From the NCBI GenBank assembly GCA_019925795.1, contig CM034313.1, positions 28,573,710 to 28,637,709 on the forward strand: a DNA stretch of 64,000 nucleotides. Direction: 5' to 3'. This DNA comes from Dendrobium chrysotoxum (Eukaryota > Streptophyta > Magnoliopsida > Asparagales > Orchidaceae). How positions within the stretch are numbered: position 1 is the first letter of the stretch; each line of letters begins with the position of its first letter. Both the position numbers and the translations under genes were made by a program. Below are positions 24,425-36,654 of this stretch, piece after piece. The notes beneath the pieces were generated by a model. That model saw nothing but the letters and a program-made list of their open reading frames with translations, ran no database searches and was not told the origin of the DNA.

Positions 24425-24975
24425 AGAAGTCGACCAGATCGTCCCGTACGATTGCAGGATCATCCAAGACGATATGAGTAATTATGACGGCTAGGACGAT
24501 TGGTCAAAAAGGTGATCTGATCATCCAGGATGATCAGAGATCATCCAGGATGATTGGAGACAGGCGATTCTCCCGAAGAGTCCAGCTGGACGACCGTTGA
24601 CAAAAAGTATCATCCACGATGATGAGGTGGATCATCCGGGATGATATGAAATAATTGCATAGGACAGGCCGAATTTGAATCGTCCAACTTCTGACACGTG
24701 GATCGTCTAGGACGATGACCAATAATTGGTGCATTCTCAGCCATTTGATCAGGATCAGGAAAACTGGATCATATCGTCTAGGATGATGTAAGGATCGTGC
24801 AGGACGATCACCAATAATTGATGCATCTCAGCCATTTGATCAGAGTGGGGATGATTTGAATGGATCATCTAGGATGATGTATGGATCATCCAGGATGAAG
24901 AAGATTGACCAGGACGATGTGGGGATCATCCAGGATAATGTGGGGATCGTCCAGGATGATGTGAAGAAAAACTGA
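24425..24975. repeat. Palindrome array upstream of the copia-2 extra ORF
   Basis: At least a dozen matches to ATCRTCC-N-GGAYGAT or one- to two-base variants lie here, several in pairs 5-7 bases apart (for example 24520-24534 and 24540-24554). The motif is the one that fills the LTRs, but this block is internal, between RNase H and the start codon of the extra ORF. Confidence 0.85.
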
Positions 24976-26278
24976 AAAAAGATGAAGAATGGAGAGGAAA
25001 GATCAGGGATCCCAAAAGCACATAATAAAACAAAAATAAAAGCAGAGTAAATAAAACTAGAAATGAGAAAACACAAAAACATAAAAAGAAATAATGATTT
25101 TTTTTTGATCGATCAGCTCCAGTAATTTAAAATTTTCCCTTAATTTTGAATCCAAAAACCAATAAGAAGACGATCGATAGTGCTGAAATCCAGAAAAGTT
25201 GGAAAATCGACTTTCATAACTCCCACCTCGGACACCTTATACATGTAAATTTCTTTCAAAATAAATATCCAATTCAGAAGAAAAGAAATTAGATTCGAAT
25301 AGAGATCCTTTCAAGCCTCGTTACAGAAAAATATCTGATATAATAGTATTACAAAGTAAGAAATCAGAAATCATGATTTTTCGTCTCAAGCTTTTGAAAA
25401 TATTAAGGGTACATGGATTTTTTAAGACATTTAAAGATCTGAATAGGAAGAAAGCCTATTTTTTATGGGCTCATTTTGTGCCTCTTTTTTAATTTATTTG
25501 ACGCTTTGTGCATCTTTTGATTTTTAATACACTTTGTGTATTCTTTAAATTTTTGGTGACATTATGCATCTTTTCAGTTTGGGCTAATTTTGTGCCTCTT
25601 TTCATTTTGGCACTCTTTGCGCATATTTTGTAAGCTTTCTCCCTCTCAAAAAAGTTAAAGAATCTAACATGTGAAATTACCTTCCAGACATAAGAGACGA
25701 CAATGCTCACTGTCTATAATAAGGAAGAGTAATTCACAAAATAAAAATCATACATCACATGATAAGTGCAATCACTTGGTTCAAAAAATCATAACAATGA
25801 CTCAAAACTTTGAAATACTATTTATATGAGGTAGATTACTGTAGGAAGATAAAATAGATCTTTATTTCAAAAATCAACTTTTTAATTTTGACGAAGATTT
25901 TAATCCAAAAGAAATAATACACCATTAAAGGGAGTTAGAGGAAGAGAAACAATCATCAATGTTTCTTCCCTTTAACAGATTCAGAGGAGTCAATCACTGC
26001 TTACGAGCTTCCAAATAAAAATAAGGCAAAACTCTCAGTTAGAAATCCAGTTTATCAACAGTAGTGAGCAGTGATCTAATTTTGAAATGAATAAAATAGT
26101 AAATAAAAAAAAGTAAAAAATTGCATCTAAATAAATACTCGAATCAAACTAACAATAAGACTAAAACAGAAATCAACAAAAAAATAGAAAACAACAAAAA
26201 ATATATAATCAAATCAAACAACTAACTAATAGAAACAGCATGAAAAATAGATAAATCTGAAATTAGTAGTCATCAGAA
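24976..26278 (-). other. Copia-2 untranslated region between RNase H and the palindrome array
   Basis: It is AT-rich with no coding frame. From 25080 to 26280 it matches, in reverse, the region 36655-37830 of copia-1. Near 25490-25620 a phrase like CTTTTTGTGCCTC / CTTTGTGCATCTTTT recurs several times as a short degenerate repeat (in copia-1: 37320-37450). Confidence 0.75.
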
Positions 26279-26884
26279 TCAAGCATTTATGTCAATCACA
26301 CCTAATCTGATCCTCAAAATGCTGAATGAGTCAAAGGCCAGTGGTTTAGTAAATATGTCAGCCAGCTGATTTTTAGCTTGCCACATGATGTAGCTCAATG
26401 TCCCCTTTTGTAATATGGTCCCTAATGAAATGATGCCTTATATCAATGTGTTTGGTTCTAGAATGTTGGATTGGATTCTTAGAAATGTAGATAGCACTGG
26501 TATTATCACACATAATAGAAATTGTGCCCACAGGTAATACTAAATCTAAAACTTTCAACCAAAGGCCTTGGGCCACACAACTTCCTAAGGCAATGTACTT
26601 AGCTTCAGCAACGAAAAGTGCAACTAAGTTTTTTTTCTACTGGACCAAGAGACTAACGACTGTCCTATGAATTGACAAGTTCCAAAATTACTTTTTCTAT
26701 CCACCCTACACCCTACAAAGTCAGAATCAGAATATCTAATAATCTCAAAAGAGGTGATGTGCCTAGGGTACCAGATTTCTAGGTTTGGGGTCCCTAAAAG
26801 ATATATAAGAATTTTATTAACAGCAGTCAGGTGGGACTCTTTAGGATTAGCTTGAAACCTAGCACAAAAATAAACACTAAACAT
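26279..26884 (-). pseudogene. Copia-2 RNase H
   Basis: The minus-strand translation has SDSDFVGCRVDRKSN, then FGTCQFIGQSLVSW, then VGTISIMCDNTSAIYISKN, HSRTKHIDIRHHFIRD and KGDIELHHVAS. After a one-base insertion near 26375 it continues NQLADIFTKPLAFDSF and ends at 26279. This is the C-terminal RNase H of a copia polyprotein. A stop separates the two longest open pieces (26624-26884 and 26373-26576). Confidence 0.95.
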
Positions 26885-26984
26885 AATATCAGGTCAGCTA
26901 GCAGTCAGGTAGAGTAGTGATCCAATTATTCCTCTATACTTCTTCTGATCAGCAGATTTTTCACTTGAATCCTTATCTAACTGT

Positions 26985-27784
26985 ACAGAGGAGCTCATGG
27001 GAGTGTTGATTGGCTTGGCTTTGTCCATTTCATATTTTTCAAAATGTCCTTAGTGTATTTAGATTGATTAAGAAAGGTTCCATCATCCATTTACCTTATG
27101 CTAAACCCAAAAAGGTAGGATAATTCTCCCATCATACACATCTCAAACTCTTTACTCATTATATTAGAAAAATCATCACATAAATATTTATCAAAAGATC
27201 CAAAAATTATATCATCAATATAGATCTGGACAATGAGTAAATTATCCTCTACTCTCCTCAGAAAAAGGGTGGTGTCTACGCTCCCCTTAACGAACTCTAT
27301 TTCTAACAGAAATGTGCTAAGCCTCTCAAACCAAGATCTGGGTACTTATTTCAATCCATATAAGGCCTTTTTTAATTTGTAAACATGATTTGGATATTGG
27401 AAACTCTCAAAACCTGGGGGTTGTTCTACAAAAACATCCTCTTTTATTACCCCATTTAAAAAGGCACTCTTGATATCCATTTTAAACGGCTTAAATCCCT
27501 TATAATAGGAAAAGTCTAGTAGCACCCTAATGGCTTCCAATCTAGCTACAGGGGCAAAGGTCTCCTCAAAATAAATCCCTTTAATCTGATTGTACCCCTT
27601 AGCCACCAATCTTGCCTTATTCCTAACCACCACACCAGAATCATTCATCTTATTCTGAAAAACCCACATGGTTCCCACTATACTTTGATTCCTAGGTCTT
27701 TCTACTAACTCTCAAACATCATTCCTTACAAATTGATTCAATTCCTCTTGTATAGCTAAGATCCAAAATTCATCAGAAAGGGTT
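26985..27784 (-). pseudogene. Copia-2 reverse transcriptase
   Basis: Clear blocks are ETFAPVARLEAIRVLL, FKMDIKSAFLNG, VFVEQPPGFE and NHVYKLKKALYGLK (best frame 27346-27678). The catalytic box is intact as YIDDIIFG at 27199-27222. Frame breaks occur on either side of it. In the sister copy copia-1 this box is damaged (YIND). Confidence 0.95.
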
Positions 27785-28982
27785 TAATTAATGTTGGTGG
27801 ATTCAGTCAATGAGATAAAGGCAGAATGGTTTACCTCCTTCCTAAGTCCATGCCTAGTCCTACCACCTTCAGAAGGGTCTCCTAAGATCAGTTCTTTAGG
27901 ATGACTCGAAGAATATCTCCAATCTCTAGGCAAAATATTTTGAGGTTCTACCCTTTCCTCCAGATTTGTATTTTCAACCCCTTGGGTAATCTCCCCTACC
28001 TCTTCTTCTTCCTCAACTCTAGTCTCCTTAGGATCAGATTCATCAAACACCATATGAGCTGTCTCTTTCACCACCAAAGTCCTCTTATTAAACACCCTAA
28101 AGGATTTCCCCACACTAGAATAGCCTAAGAACACTCCATTAGATTTGGGTACAACTTTCCTAAGGATAATTTCTCGTTGTTCAGAATGAAAATCTTACAG
28201 CCAAAGATATGGAGGTGGGATAGGTTTGGAGTTCTACGCTTAATGATCTCATAAGGTATCTTGTTAGATTGGATCAAACATTCACCCTATTCAGTACATA
28301 ACAGGCAGTGTTCACCACTTCAGCCCAAAAGTATTTTAGAAGTGAATACTCAGCAAGTATGGCTCTAGCAGCTTCGACTAAGGTCTTGTTCTTCCTTTTA
28401 GCTACCCCGTTCTGCTGAGGGGTCCTAGGAGCTAAAAAATTATTACTAATCCCTTGCTCCTCACAAAAACATTTTCAAACTCTCCACTATGAACACTATG
28501 AATAGTCAAGATCTCACAACCGAACTTCATTTGAATCCAAGTGGAGAAGGTCTTAAATTTATCAAATGACTCAGATTATGTGACAAAAATTTAATCCAAG
28601 TGAACCTCGAGTAATCGTCAACAATCACATAACCATAGACCTTTCCCCCTAAGATGGCAGTGTTAATGGGTCCAAAGAGATCCATGTGAAGGACTTCTAA
28701 AGGTTTAAAGGTGCTAATATCCTTAATGGAGTGAAAGGAGGACTGGACTTACTTCCCTAATTGACAGGCATCACACAGGTGGTCCTTAGCGAACTTAAGC
28801 TTGGGGACACCTCTAACTAAGTCCTTTTGGGTGACTCTTCTAAGGGTTTTTATACTAGCATGACATAATCTCCTGTGTAGCAACCAAGACTCATCAGCAG
28901 CAGTTTTTAAGCAAATTAAATTATCAATTTTAAAGCAACTTACATCCAGCATGTAGAAATTATTGATCCTTTGTCCCTGCAA
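27785..28982 (-). pseudogene. Copia-2 integrase with GAG-pre-integrase zinc finger
   Basis: The N-terminal HHCC-type finger is seen as WLLHRRLCHASIKTL and DHLCDACQLGK (28749-28982). The catalytic core is recognised by APRTPQQNGVAKRKN and TLVEAARAILAEYSL near 28330-28440, with the usual VERKN glutamate replaced (AKRKN). The C-terminal part includes FLGYSSVGKSFRVFNKRT and an acidic linker (27784-28134). Stops interrupt the core. Confidence 0.9.
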
Positions 28983-29054
28983 AATAATCTTGTCATTTAA
29001 GCTTAAAATGCAATAAGTGGGCAGGAATCTGATGTTGTATCCTTTGTCACAGAG

Positions 29055-29300
29055 TTAACTAATACTCAGCAGGTTGTGTTTTAATCCATCTACAAGCAAA
29101 ATATTATCAATCATGAAATTCTTTGAATCACCAATTATACATGCTCCTATCACCCTCCCGGTGGTGTTATCTCCAAGTGTAACCATGCCTCCAGCCCTAG
29201 CCTCTAGTGAAATGAACTGATTTGCATCACCAGTCATGTGTCTTGAACATTCACTATCCAAGTACCACATGCTCTCATGAGGTCTTGTGTGAGAACACAC
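29055..29300 (-). pseudogene. Copia-2 protease
   Basis: An 81-codon frame contains MWYLDSECSRHMTGD followed by LGDNTTGRVIG and LVDGLKHNLLSIS, the normal order for copia aspartic protease. The catalytic DSG is changed to DSE. It processes the polyprotein in living relatives. Confidence 0.9.
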
Positions 29301-29319
29301 CTATAAAATCATCAAATGT

Positions 29320-31052
29320 AGATTTAGGAACCCAAATAGGTTTGGGTTCCTTCTTATGAAAAGAAGAATGCAATGCATGTGTGGGAGATGTATCCTAACA
29401 TGCCACAAGAAAAACATCTAACACCAAGAAATGGGTTAACTAATCTACGTTGGTGATAGTGCCTATTCCTAGGTTTGTATGAAACATGCTTTGAGAATTT
29501 TGAAACAGATTCTTCAAAAGGTGGAGGTGCATAAAACTATGCAAAAGAAGGAGGTGTTTCATTTTTCTCAAAAATAGTAACTTTTACTCTTAAAAATTCA
29601 TTCTCCTTGTTAAGACTTCCAATTTAAATTTTAATGCTCCATTACTACTCTCTACTTCACATGCCATGTTATCTAATTCTTTAAAAGCTCTTTCTAAATC
29701 AACATACGAGATTTTCAATGAATCATGCTCAGTAATCAGATCAGAATACTTTTTGTTTAATTTATCAAATTCATCAAGTAAAGACATGTGATTGTTATCA
29801 AGTGTAGAATGATCTTTAACTACACAATCATGCTCTTTTTGCAAGGTTAAGAAATCCAATTTTAGACTAGCAAGCAATTTCTTAAGTTTCCTATAAGATG
29901 CGTGAATTCTTTAGACACTTTAAAAATAATTGATCGTAAGTAAGCTCACATACCTCTTTCTGGTCAGACTGACCAGAATGATCATCTGCCATCAAACACA
30001 AGTTGGTTTCCTCCTCTTCAGCTTTTGTCTCAGAGGAGTCGAATGCAGAATCTGCCCAGAACGCCTTTTGAATCCGCTTCTTGTCCTTCCTTAATTTGGG
30101 TTTCTCCTCACCCTTCTCTTTGATTAGGTGAGCTTTAAGTGTAGGACAATCAGCCTTAATGTGTCCAGGCTTCCTGCATTCAAATCAAACAGTATCAGAT
30201 GAACCTTTAAATTTTTTACTGGATATATACTTGTTCCACTTCTGAAAGTTCTTATATTTCTTCCTTAGAAAGCTTTTAAATTTACTAGTGATTAAGGAAA
30301 CATCATCGCTATCAGACCCGAAAAAATCAGTGTCAGTATCATTGGCCTTCAGTGCCACAGTTTTCTCCTTCTTCTTCTCACCTGCATCAAGCTGTCTTTG
30401 GTTCACCCCTTGCTTTTAAGTAATGAGTCACCCAAGTAAGTTATCAATAGAATAATTGTTCAAATCTTTCGATTCAGTAATTACAGTTATCTTAGCATCA
30501 AATAAAAAAGGCAAACATCTCAAAATCTTATTCACTTTTTCATAGTTTGTAAGTTCTCTTCCTAAAGCATGCAAAGAAGTAACAATTTGAGTGAACCTCG
30601 TATACATTTCATAAATAGACTCAACAGGTTTATGCAAAAAGTTCATAGTCATGCAGTAATCTGTTTAACATAAATTATTTGACTTCAGTTGTACCTTTAA
30701 AAGTGATACACAATCTATCCCAAAGTTCTTTACCAGTTGTACAGGTAGAAACACACATCTAATCCTCAGATTTTAAGGCACAGAAAAAATAGTTTAAATA
30801 TTTGGCATTCAGTTGGGCTAAGTCACTATCATCAAAAGTCCAATCAATGAAAGGCAGTTAAGTTTTAATATTGTTAATCATTCAAAAAGGTGGTTCATAG
30901 CCATCCTTAACAAGCATCCACATGCGATAATCAATTAATTGAAGAAAAGTGGACATGCGAGTTTTCCAAAAATCAAAAGGTATGTTATCAAATAATGGCG
31001 GTCGTGTAATTGAATAACCTTCAGCAGTATTACAATTACCAAAGTTAGCCAT
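29320..31052 (-). pseudogene. Copia-2 gag
   Basis: It starts at 31052 (MANFGN, as in copia-1). The UBN2-type capsid region includes WTFDDSDLAQLNAK and IYEMYTRFTQIVTSL (30428-30652), followed by a Lys-rich segment. A CCHC knuckle near 30150-30190 has its first Cys turned into a stop. A Leu/Asp-rich, probably coiled-coil stretch covers 29590-29877. A second knuckle near 29370-29410 reads CFSCGMLGYISHTC, with Tyr for His. Several stops break the frame. Confidence 0.9.
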
Positions 31053-31090
31053 GGATCAAATTCAAAAGTTTTTAAACTTAATTTTTTGAA

Positions 31091-31106
31091 TACCGCTCTG
31101 ATACCA
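31091..31106 (-). other. Copia-2 primer-binding site (initiator tRNA-Met)
   Basis: On the minus strand TGGTATCAGAGCGGTA stands two bases inside the 5' LTR. It is the standard copia primer site without mismatches. Confidence 0.95.
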
Positions 31107-31108
31107 CT

Positions 31109-32948
31109 TGAAAGTTCGATAGGGATGTTAAGCCCTGATGAACTAGTCCCGAGGCTAACCAAGATGGGGAGTGAATTGGTTATTTTAAAAATTCATGAGA
31201 AACAGGAAAGATCTTTTCGATAATTTTTAGCGAAACAAGTAAACATAGAAGTGTAAAGATCAATCATAAATTTCACCCAAGCGATAATAATAGAAAAGTA
31301 AAGTGCATAAAATAATCAGAAATAACACACCAGATTTTATAGTGGTTCGGTCAACTTGACCTACGTCTACTCCCCGGAGCCTCCCCTCCGGGTATTGTAC
31401 TAACACAAAAGTGACTCTTCTTTTGCTCCCACAGTAAGGCGGAGAAGCCTGTACAAAACTCCTTTCCCCTAACCTGGTGAGGCAGAGAACCTGAACTTCT
31501 TTCACTTTCTCCTGAAGCGGGCAGAGAACCCTGACTCCTTTCGCTTCCTCCTAAAGCAGGCAGAGAACTGAACTCCTTTCGCTTCCTCCTGAAGCGGGTA
31601 GAGAACCTGGATCTTCTTGCAAATGATCCTCCCACAGAAAACACCAACAAGACGAGAGATAACGAACAGAGAAGATGACTCTGATCCTTGCTTGAGCAAC
31701 CTTTGTGAATCCCTCACAAACTCTCCCTCACATAATCCTCTCTCTCTCTCTCTCCCAAACTCTCTCTCTCTCTCTAGGGGTTCTCTGTAAAGGAAAGTGG
31801 CAAAAGATTTTTCTTGTTAAAAGAAAAGGATCTTTTATAGGAGGGCTCAAAATTTGCCCTAAATCTGAACTGGTCGGCCAATATCATCCAAGAGGATCGC
31901 TAGATCGTCCTGTACAATTAGTTCAAAATTACATGTATCAGCCTGAACGATCTAGTTCTTCTGGATGATTAGTAGAAAAAGGTTATTCAGATCGTCCCAT
32001 ACGAATCTGCGATCGTCCGAGATGATTAGTATAAATCAGGAATTTTATCCAGAAGATCGCTCTGGTCGTCTAGGGGAATTTGTGCTGGACAATCTCAAAA
32101 TGACTTGATCGTCTCGGACGATATAGCTATCATCCTGTACGATAAGTTTAAAAATACACAAAATTATCCTGAGCACCGCTCTAGACGTACAGGTGAAACA
32201 TGCAGGACGATCTCAAAATGACCTGATCATCCGGGATGATATCTCTATCATTCTGGACGATTAGTTCAAAAATAACCAAAATCATCCTGATCACTGCTCT
32301 GGGCGTATAGGTGAAATGTACTGGACGATCATGATTGTCCCGGATGATATTGCAATCATCCCGGATGATATGATCATATCAATTAAATATTAATTACTTT
32401 CTTTAATCAGCAGACTAATTTAGGCACGATTATGACAAATCATCCTGGATGATACACGTATCATCCGGGACGATCAGACCAAATGTCTTAAAATAAAACT
32501 TGCCTAACTTAATCTGGCAACTGAGAATTTCTGATTTAAGCCTATCATCCTGTATGATATTGATATCATCCAGGATGATCAGCTTAGTCAAACCGACTTA
32601 ACATGATCATTCTAATTAGGGTTTCTATTTTCACTAGATCGTCCAGGATGATGTTAATATCATCCAGGATGATCTGAATAAAAAATGAACCGAAACTCTA
32701 ATTCACTCAAGCTCTTCCCATGAGTGTGTGTGTGTAAGGTTACTTAGCTAGGGGATCAGTTACATAGCATTTGACTCAATAAATATGAAAATAGTACATT
32801 GGACCTAAATTTCAAAATAGATTGACTCGATCTTGGACTGGCTTGAACTTGCAATTGATCCTGCATACCTGAAAGATTAAATAGACAACCAGAAACAGAA
32901 ATGTTTGCTATCATCAAAATCGTAACCCTTAAAATCAGATTCGCAACA
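31109..32948 (-). repeat. Copia-2 5' LTR
   Basis: Read on the minus strand it begins TGTTGCGAATCTG and ends CCTATCGAACTTTCA, directly before the primer site. It is 1840 bases against 1860 for its partner. The palindrome field lies at about 31880-32670. Confidence 0.95.
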
Positions 32949-32953
32949 TAGGA
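32949..32953. repeat. Target-site duplication of copia-2, right copy
   Basis: TAGGA, identical to 21089-21093. Confidence 0.95.
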
Positions 32954-33600
32954 CACTTAAGAAAACACATGCTAGCCTAAAATTGGAATTCTTAAACTTA
33001 AAAAAGAGCATTAAGTTTTGATTAAGGATCATTCTACGCTTTATAGCAATAACATGTCATTACTTGATGAATTTGATGAGTTGAATAAAAAGTATTCTGA
33101 TTTGATTATTTAGCATGATTCATTAAAATCATCGTATATTGAATTAGAAGCTATATTTAAGAAATTAAAATCTCATGCATCTGATTTAGATAGTGATGAG
33201 TATTATTTGAAATTTAAAATTATAAGTCTCAAAAAGAAAAATGAATTTTTATGTGTAAAAGTTAGTGCATTTGAGAAAAATGAAACACCTCCTACTTTTC
33301 CATAATTTTATAAACCTCCATCATTTGAAGAATCTCATTCAAAATCATCAAAGCATGTTTCATCCAAACCTAGGAAGAAGCACTATCACCCACGTAGATT
33401 AGTTAACCCTTTTCGTGGTGTTAGATATTTTTCTTGTGGTATGTTAGGACATATCTATCACACCTGCACTGTTCACCGTAGTACACATTGGGTGTGGAGG
33501 CCCAAATTAAATGCTTTACAGCACAGCACACATACATTACATTCTTCTTTTCATAAGAATGAACTCAAACTTGTTTGGGTTCCTAAATCTGACGTTTGAT
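32954..33600 (+). pseudogene. Copia-1 gag, C-terminal part
   Basis: It continues the gag broken at 21088. A Leu/Lys/Glu-rich, likely coiled-coil stretch (SLLDEFDELNKKYSDLI) matches 29590-29877 of copia-2 in reverse. It is followed by a basic segment and a knuckle, YFSCGMLGHIYHTC, whose first Cys is replaced by Tyr. Confidence 0.85.
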
Positions 33601-33910
33601 GATTTTGTAGGGTTGCTCTCATACAAGTCCTCATGAGAGCATATGGTACCTGGACAGCGGATGCTCATGATATATGACTGGAGATGTAAAATAATTTATT
33701 TCACTGGAGGCTAGGGCTAGAGGCAAGGTTACTCTTGGAGACAACACCACCAAGAAACTGGTAGGTGCAGGTATAATAAGAAACTTCAAGAACCTTTTTA
33801 TTGAAAATGTTATGCTTGTAGATGGACAGAAAAACAACCTACTCTGTATCAGACAACTCTGTGAAAAAGGGTTCAGCATCAAGTTCCTAACAAATACTTG
33901 TATCATAAGC
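33601..33910 (+). pseudogene. Copia-1 protease
   Basis: WYLDSGCS is visible near 33646 with the catalytic DSG preserved, but a stop follows two codons later. Then come LEARARGKVTLGDNTT and MLVDGQKNNLLCIRQL. The part from 33812 is open and continues into the integrase finger. Confidence 0.85.
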
Positions 33911-35011
33911 TTAAATAATAACACAGTTTTACAGGGCAAGAGGATCAACAATGTCTACATGCTTGACTTAAATAATATTAAATGTGCTGTTTTATTTTGC
34001 TTAAAAACTACTGCTGATGAGTCTTGGTTGTGGCATAGGAGATTATATCATGTCAGTATGAAAACCCTTAGAAGAGTCAACCAAAAGGACTTAGTTAGAG
34101 GTGTCCCCAAGCTTAAGTTCACTAAGGACCACCTCTGTGATGCCTGTCAATTAGGGAAGCAAGTTTAATCCTCTTTCCACTCCATTAAGGGCATCAACAC
34201 CTCTAGACCTTTAGAAGTCCTTCACATGGTTCTTTTTGGGCCTATTAACACTATCAACTTAGGGGGAAAAGTCTATGGATTTGTTATTATTGATGAATAC
34301 TTGAGGTTCACTTGGATTAGATTTCTGTCACATAAATTTGAGTCATTTGATGAATTTAAATCCTTCTCTACTTAGATTCAGAAGAAGTTAGGCTGTTAGA
34401 TTGTGATCATCTATAATGATCATGATGGGGAGTTTGTAAATGAGAAATTTAGAACCTTCTGTGAGGATCAAGGGATTAGCCATAACTTTTTAGCTCCTAG
34501 GACCCCTCAACATAATAGGGTAGCTGAACGGAAGAACAAGACCTTAGTGGAAGCCCTTAAAGCCATGCTTGCTGAGTATTCACTTCCAAAATACTTTTGG
34601 GCAGAAGGAGTGAACACAGCCTGTCATGTGTTGAATAGGGTGAATGTTAGATCCAAACTGAATAAGACACCCTATGAGATCATTAAGGGTAAAACTCCAA
34701 ACCTGCCCCACCTCCATGTCTTTGGTTATAAGGTTTTCATTCTAAATAATGGGAAATCATCCTTAGGAAAATTTGACCTTAAATATGATGAAGGAGTGTT
34801 CTTATGCTATTCTAGTGTGGGGAAGTCTTTTAAGGTGTTTAATAAGAGAACATTGGTGGTGGTGGAGACTACTCATGTGGTGTTTGATGAATCTGACCCT
34901 AAGGAGTCTAGAGTTGAGGAAGAAGAAGAGGTAGGAGTAATTACCAAAGGAGTTGAAAATGCAAATATGGAGGAAAGGGTAGAACCTCAAAATACTTTTC
35001 TTAGAGATTAG
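33911..35011 (+). pseudogene. Copia-1 integrase
   Basis: The zinc-finger part (WLWHRRLYHVSMKTL, then DHLCDACQLGK) is open to 34168. After several stops a 202-codon frame (34403-35011) carries NDHDGEFVNEKF, GISHNFLAPRTPQHN, VAERKNKTLVEALKAML and KTPYEIIKGKTP. Both the second catalytic Asp region and the VAERKN glutamate can be seen. The C-terminal acidic linker (ESRVEEEEEVG) matches copia-2. Confidence 0.95.
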
Positions 35012-35039
35012 AGATATTCTTCGAGTCATCCTAAAGAAC

Positions 35040-35835
35040 TAATCTTAGGAGACCCTTCTGATGGTCTTCAAACTAGGCATGGAATTAGGAAGGAAGTAAA
35101 CCATTCTACTTTTATCTCAACGACTGAACCCACCAACATCAATCAAGCCCTTTCTAATGAATTTTAGATCTTATCTATGCAAGAGGAATTGAACCAATTT
35201 ATAAGGAACAATGTTTTGGAGTTAGTAGAAAGATCTAAGGATCAAAATGTAGTGGGAACCAAATAGGTCTTTGAGAATAAGATGAATGATTCTGGTGTGG
35301 TGGTTAGCAATAAGGCAAAATTGGTGGTTAAGGGGTACAACCAAATAGAAGGGATTGATTTTAAGGAGACCTTTGCCCCTGTAGCTAGATTGGAAGCCAT
35401 TAGGGTGCTACTAGCCTTTGCCTATTATAAGAGATTTAAGTTGTTTCAAATGGATATTAAGAGTGCCTATTTAAATAGAGTAATAAAAGAGGATGTATTT
35501 GTAGAGTAACCCCCAGGTTTTGAGAGTTTTCAATATCTAAATCATGTTTACAAATTAAAAAAGGCCTTATATGGATTGAAACAGGCACCCAGAGCTTGGT
35601 ATGAGAGGCTTAGCACATTCTTACTAGAAAGAGAGTTTGTTAAGGAGAGCATAGACACCACCTTTTTCTTAAGAAAGTAGGAGATGATCTACTCATTGTC
35701 CAGATCTATATTAATGATATACATTTTGGATCTTCTAATAAAAATTTATGTGATGATTTTTCTAAGATAATGAGTAAAGAGTTTGAGATGAGTATGATGG
35801 GAGAATTATCCTATTTTTTTGGGTTAGCATAAGGC
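35040..35835 (+). pseudogene. Copia-1 reverse transcriptase
   Basis: ETFAPVARLEAIRVLLAFAYY, FQMDIKSAYLNR, VFVE, NHVYKLKKALYGLKQAPRAWYERL are in order. The catalytic box near 35710 reads YINDIHFGS, so one of the two catalytic aspartates is lost, and frameshifts flank it. Best open frame is 35282-35509. Confidence 0.95.
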
Positions 35836-35837
35836 AA

Positions 35838-36654
35838 ATGAATGATAGAATCTTTCTTAATCAATCAAAATACACTAAGAACATTTTGAAGAAATCTGAA
35901 ATGGATAAATCCAAGCCAATCAACACTCCCATGAGCTCCACTGTTCAGTTAGATAAGGATTCAAATAAAAAATATGTTAATCAGAGGAAGTACAAAGGAA
36001 TAATTGGATCATTGCTTTGCCTTACTACTAACCGACTTGATATTATGTTTAGTGTTTATCTTTATGCTAGGTTTCAAGCTGATTCTAAGGAATCCCACCT
36101 AACTACAGTTAAGAGAATCCTCAGATATCTCTTAGGGACCCCAACCTTAGGAATCTGGTATCCTAGGTATAGCACTTCTCTTGAGATTATTGGATATTCT
36201 GATTCTAATTTTATAGGATGTTGGGTGGATAAAAAGAGCACCTTAAGAACATGCCAATTCATAGAATTGTCTTTAGTCTCCTAGTCCAATAGAAAACAAA
36301 ATTTTGTAGTACTTTCCACTATTGAAGCTGAGTACCTTACCTTAGGAAGTTGTGGCCCAAGTCCTTTGGTTGAAGCAATAAGTTTTGGATCTAGGATTAC
36401 GTGTTGGCACAATTTCAATTCTATGTGATAACACTAGTGCCATCTGCATCTCTAAGAATCTTATCCAACATTCTAGAATCAAACACATTGACATAAGGCA
36501 TCACTTAATTAGGGACTATGTTAAAAAAGGGGACATTGAGCTACACCATGTAGCAACTAAAAATCAACTAGTTGACATCTTTAGTAAACCACTGGCTTTT
36601 GACTCATTCAATATTTTGAGAACTATATTGGGTGTGATTAATATAAATGCATGA
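35838..36654 (+). pseudogene. Copia-1 RNase H
   Basis: KSEMDKSKPINTPMSS, YKGIIGSLLCLTTNRLDIMF, SHLTTVKRILRYLLGTP, GYSDSNFIGCWVDKKS (35838-36284), then after a stop and frame change LSTIEAEYL, CDNTSAICISKN, HSRIKHIDIRHHLIRD, DIFSKPLAFDSF, with the terminal stop at 36652-36654. Confidence 0.95.

Larger units (their letters stand above)
21094..32948 (-). mobile_element. Copia-2: full-length SIRE-type Ty1-copia retrotransposon
   Basis: On the minus strand it has a 5' LTR (31109-32948), perfect tRNA-Met primer site, gag, protease, integrase, reverse transcriptase, RNase H, a palindrome-rich block, an extra ORF, a polypurine tract and a 3' LTR (21094-22953). It is flanked by TAGGA on both sides. 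Over the first 200 bases the two LTRs look about nine-tenths identical by eye, so the insertion is not recent. Stops and frameshifts in gag, pol and the extra ORF mean it cannot move on its own now. It belongs to the same family as copia-1, its host. Confidence 0.95.
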
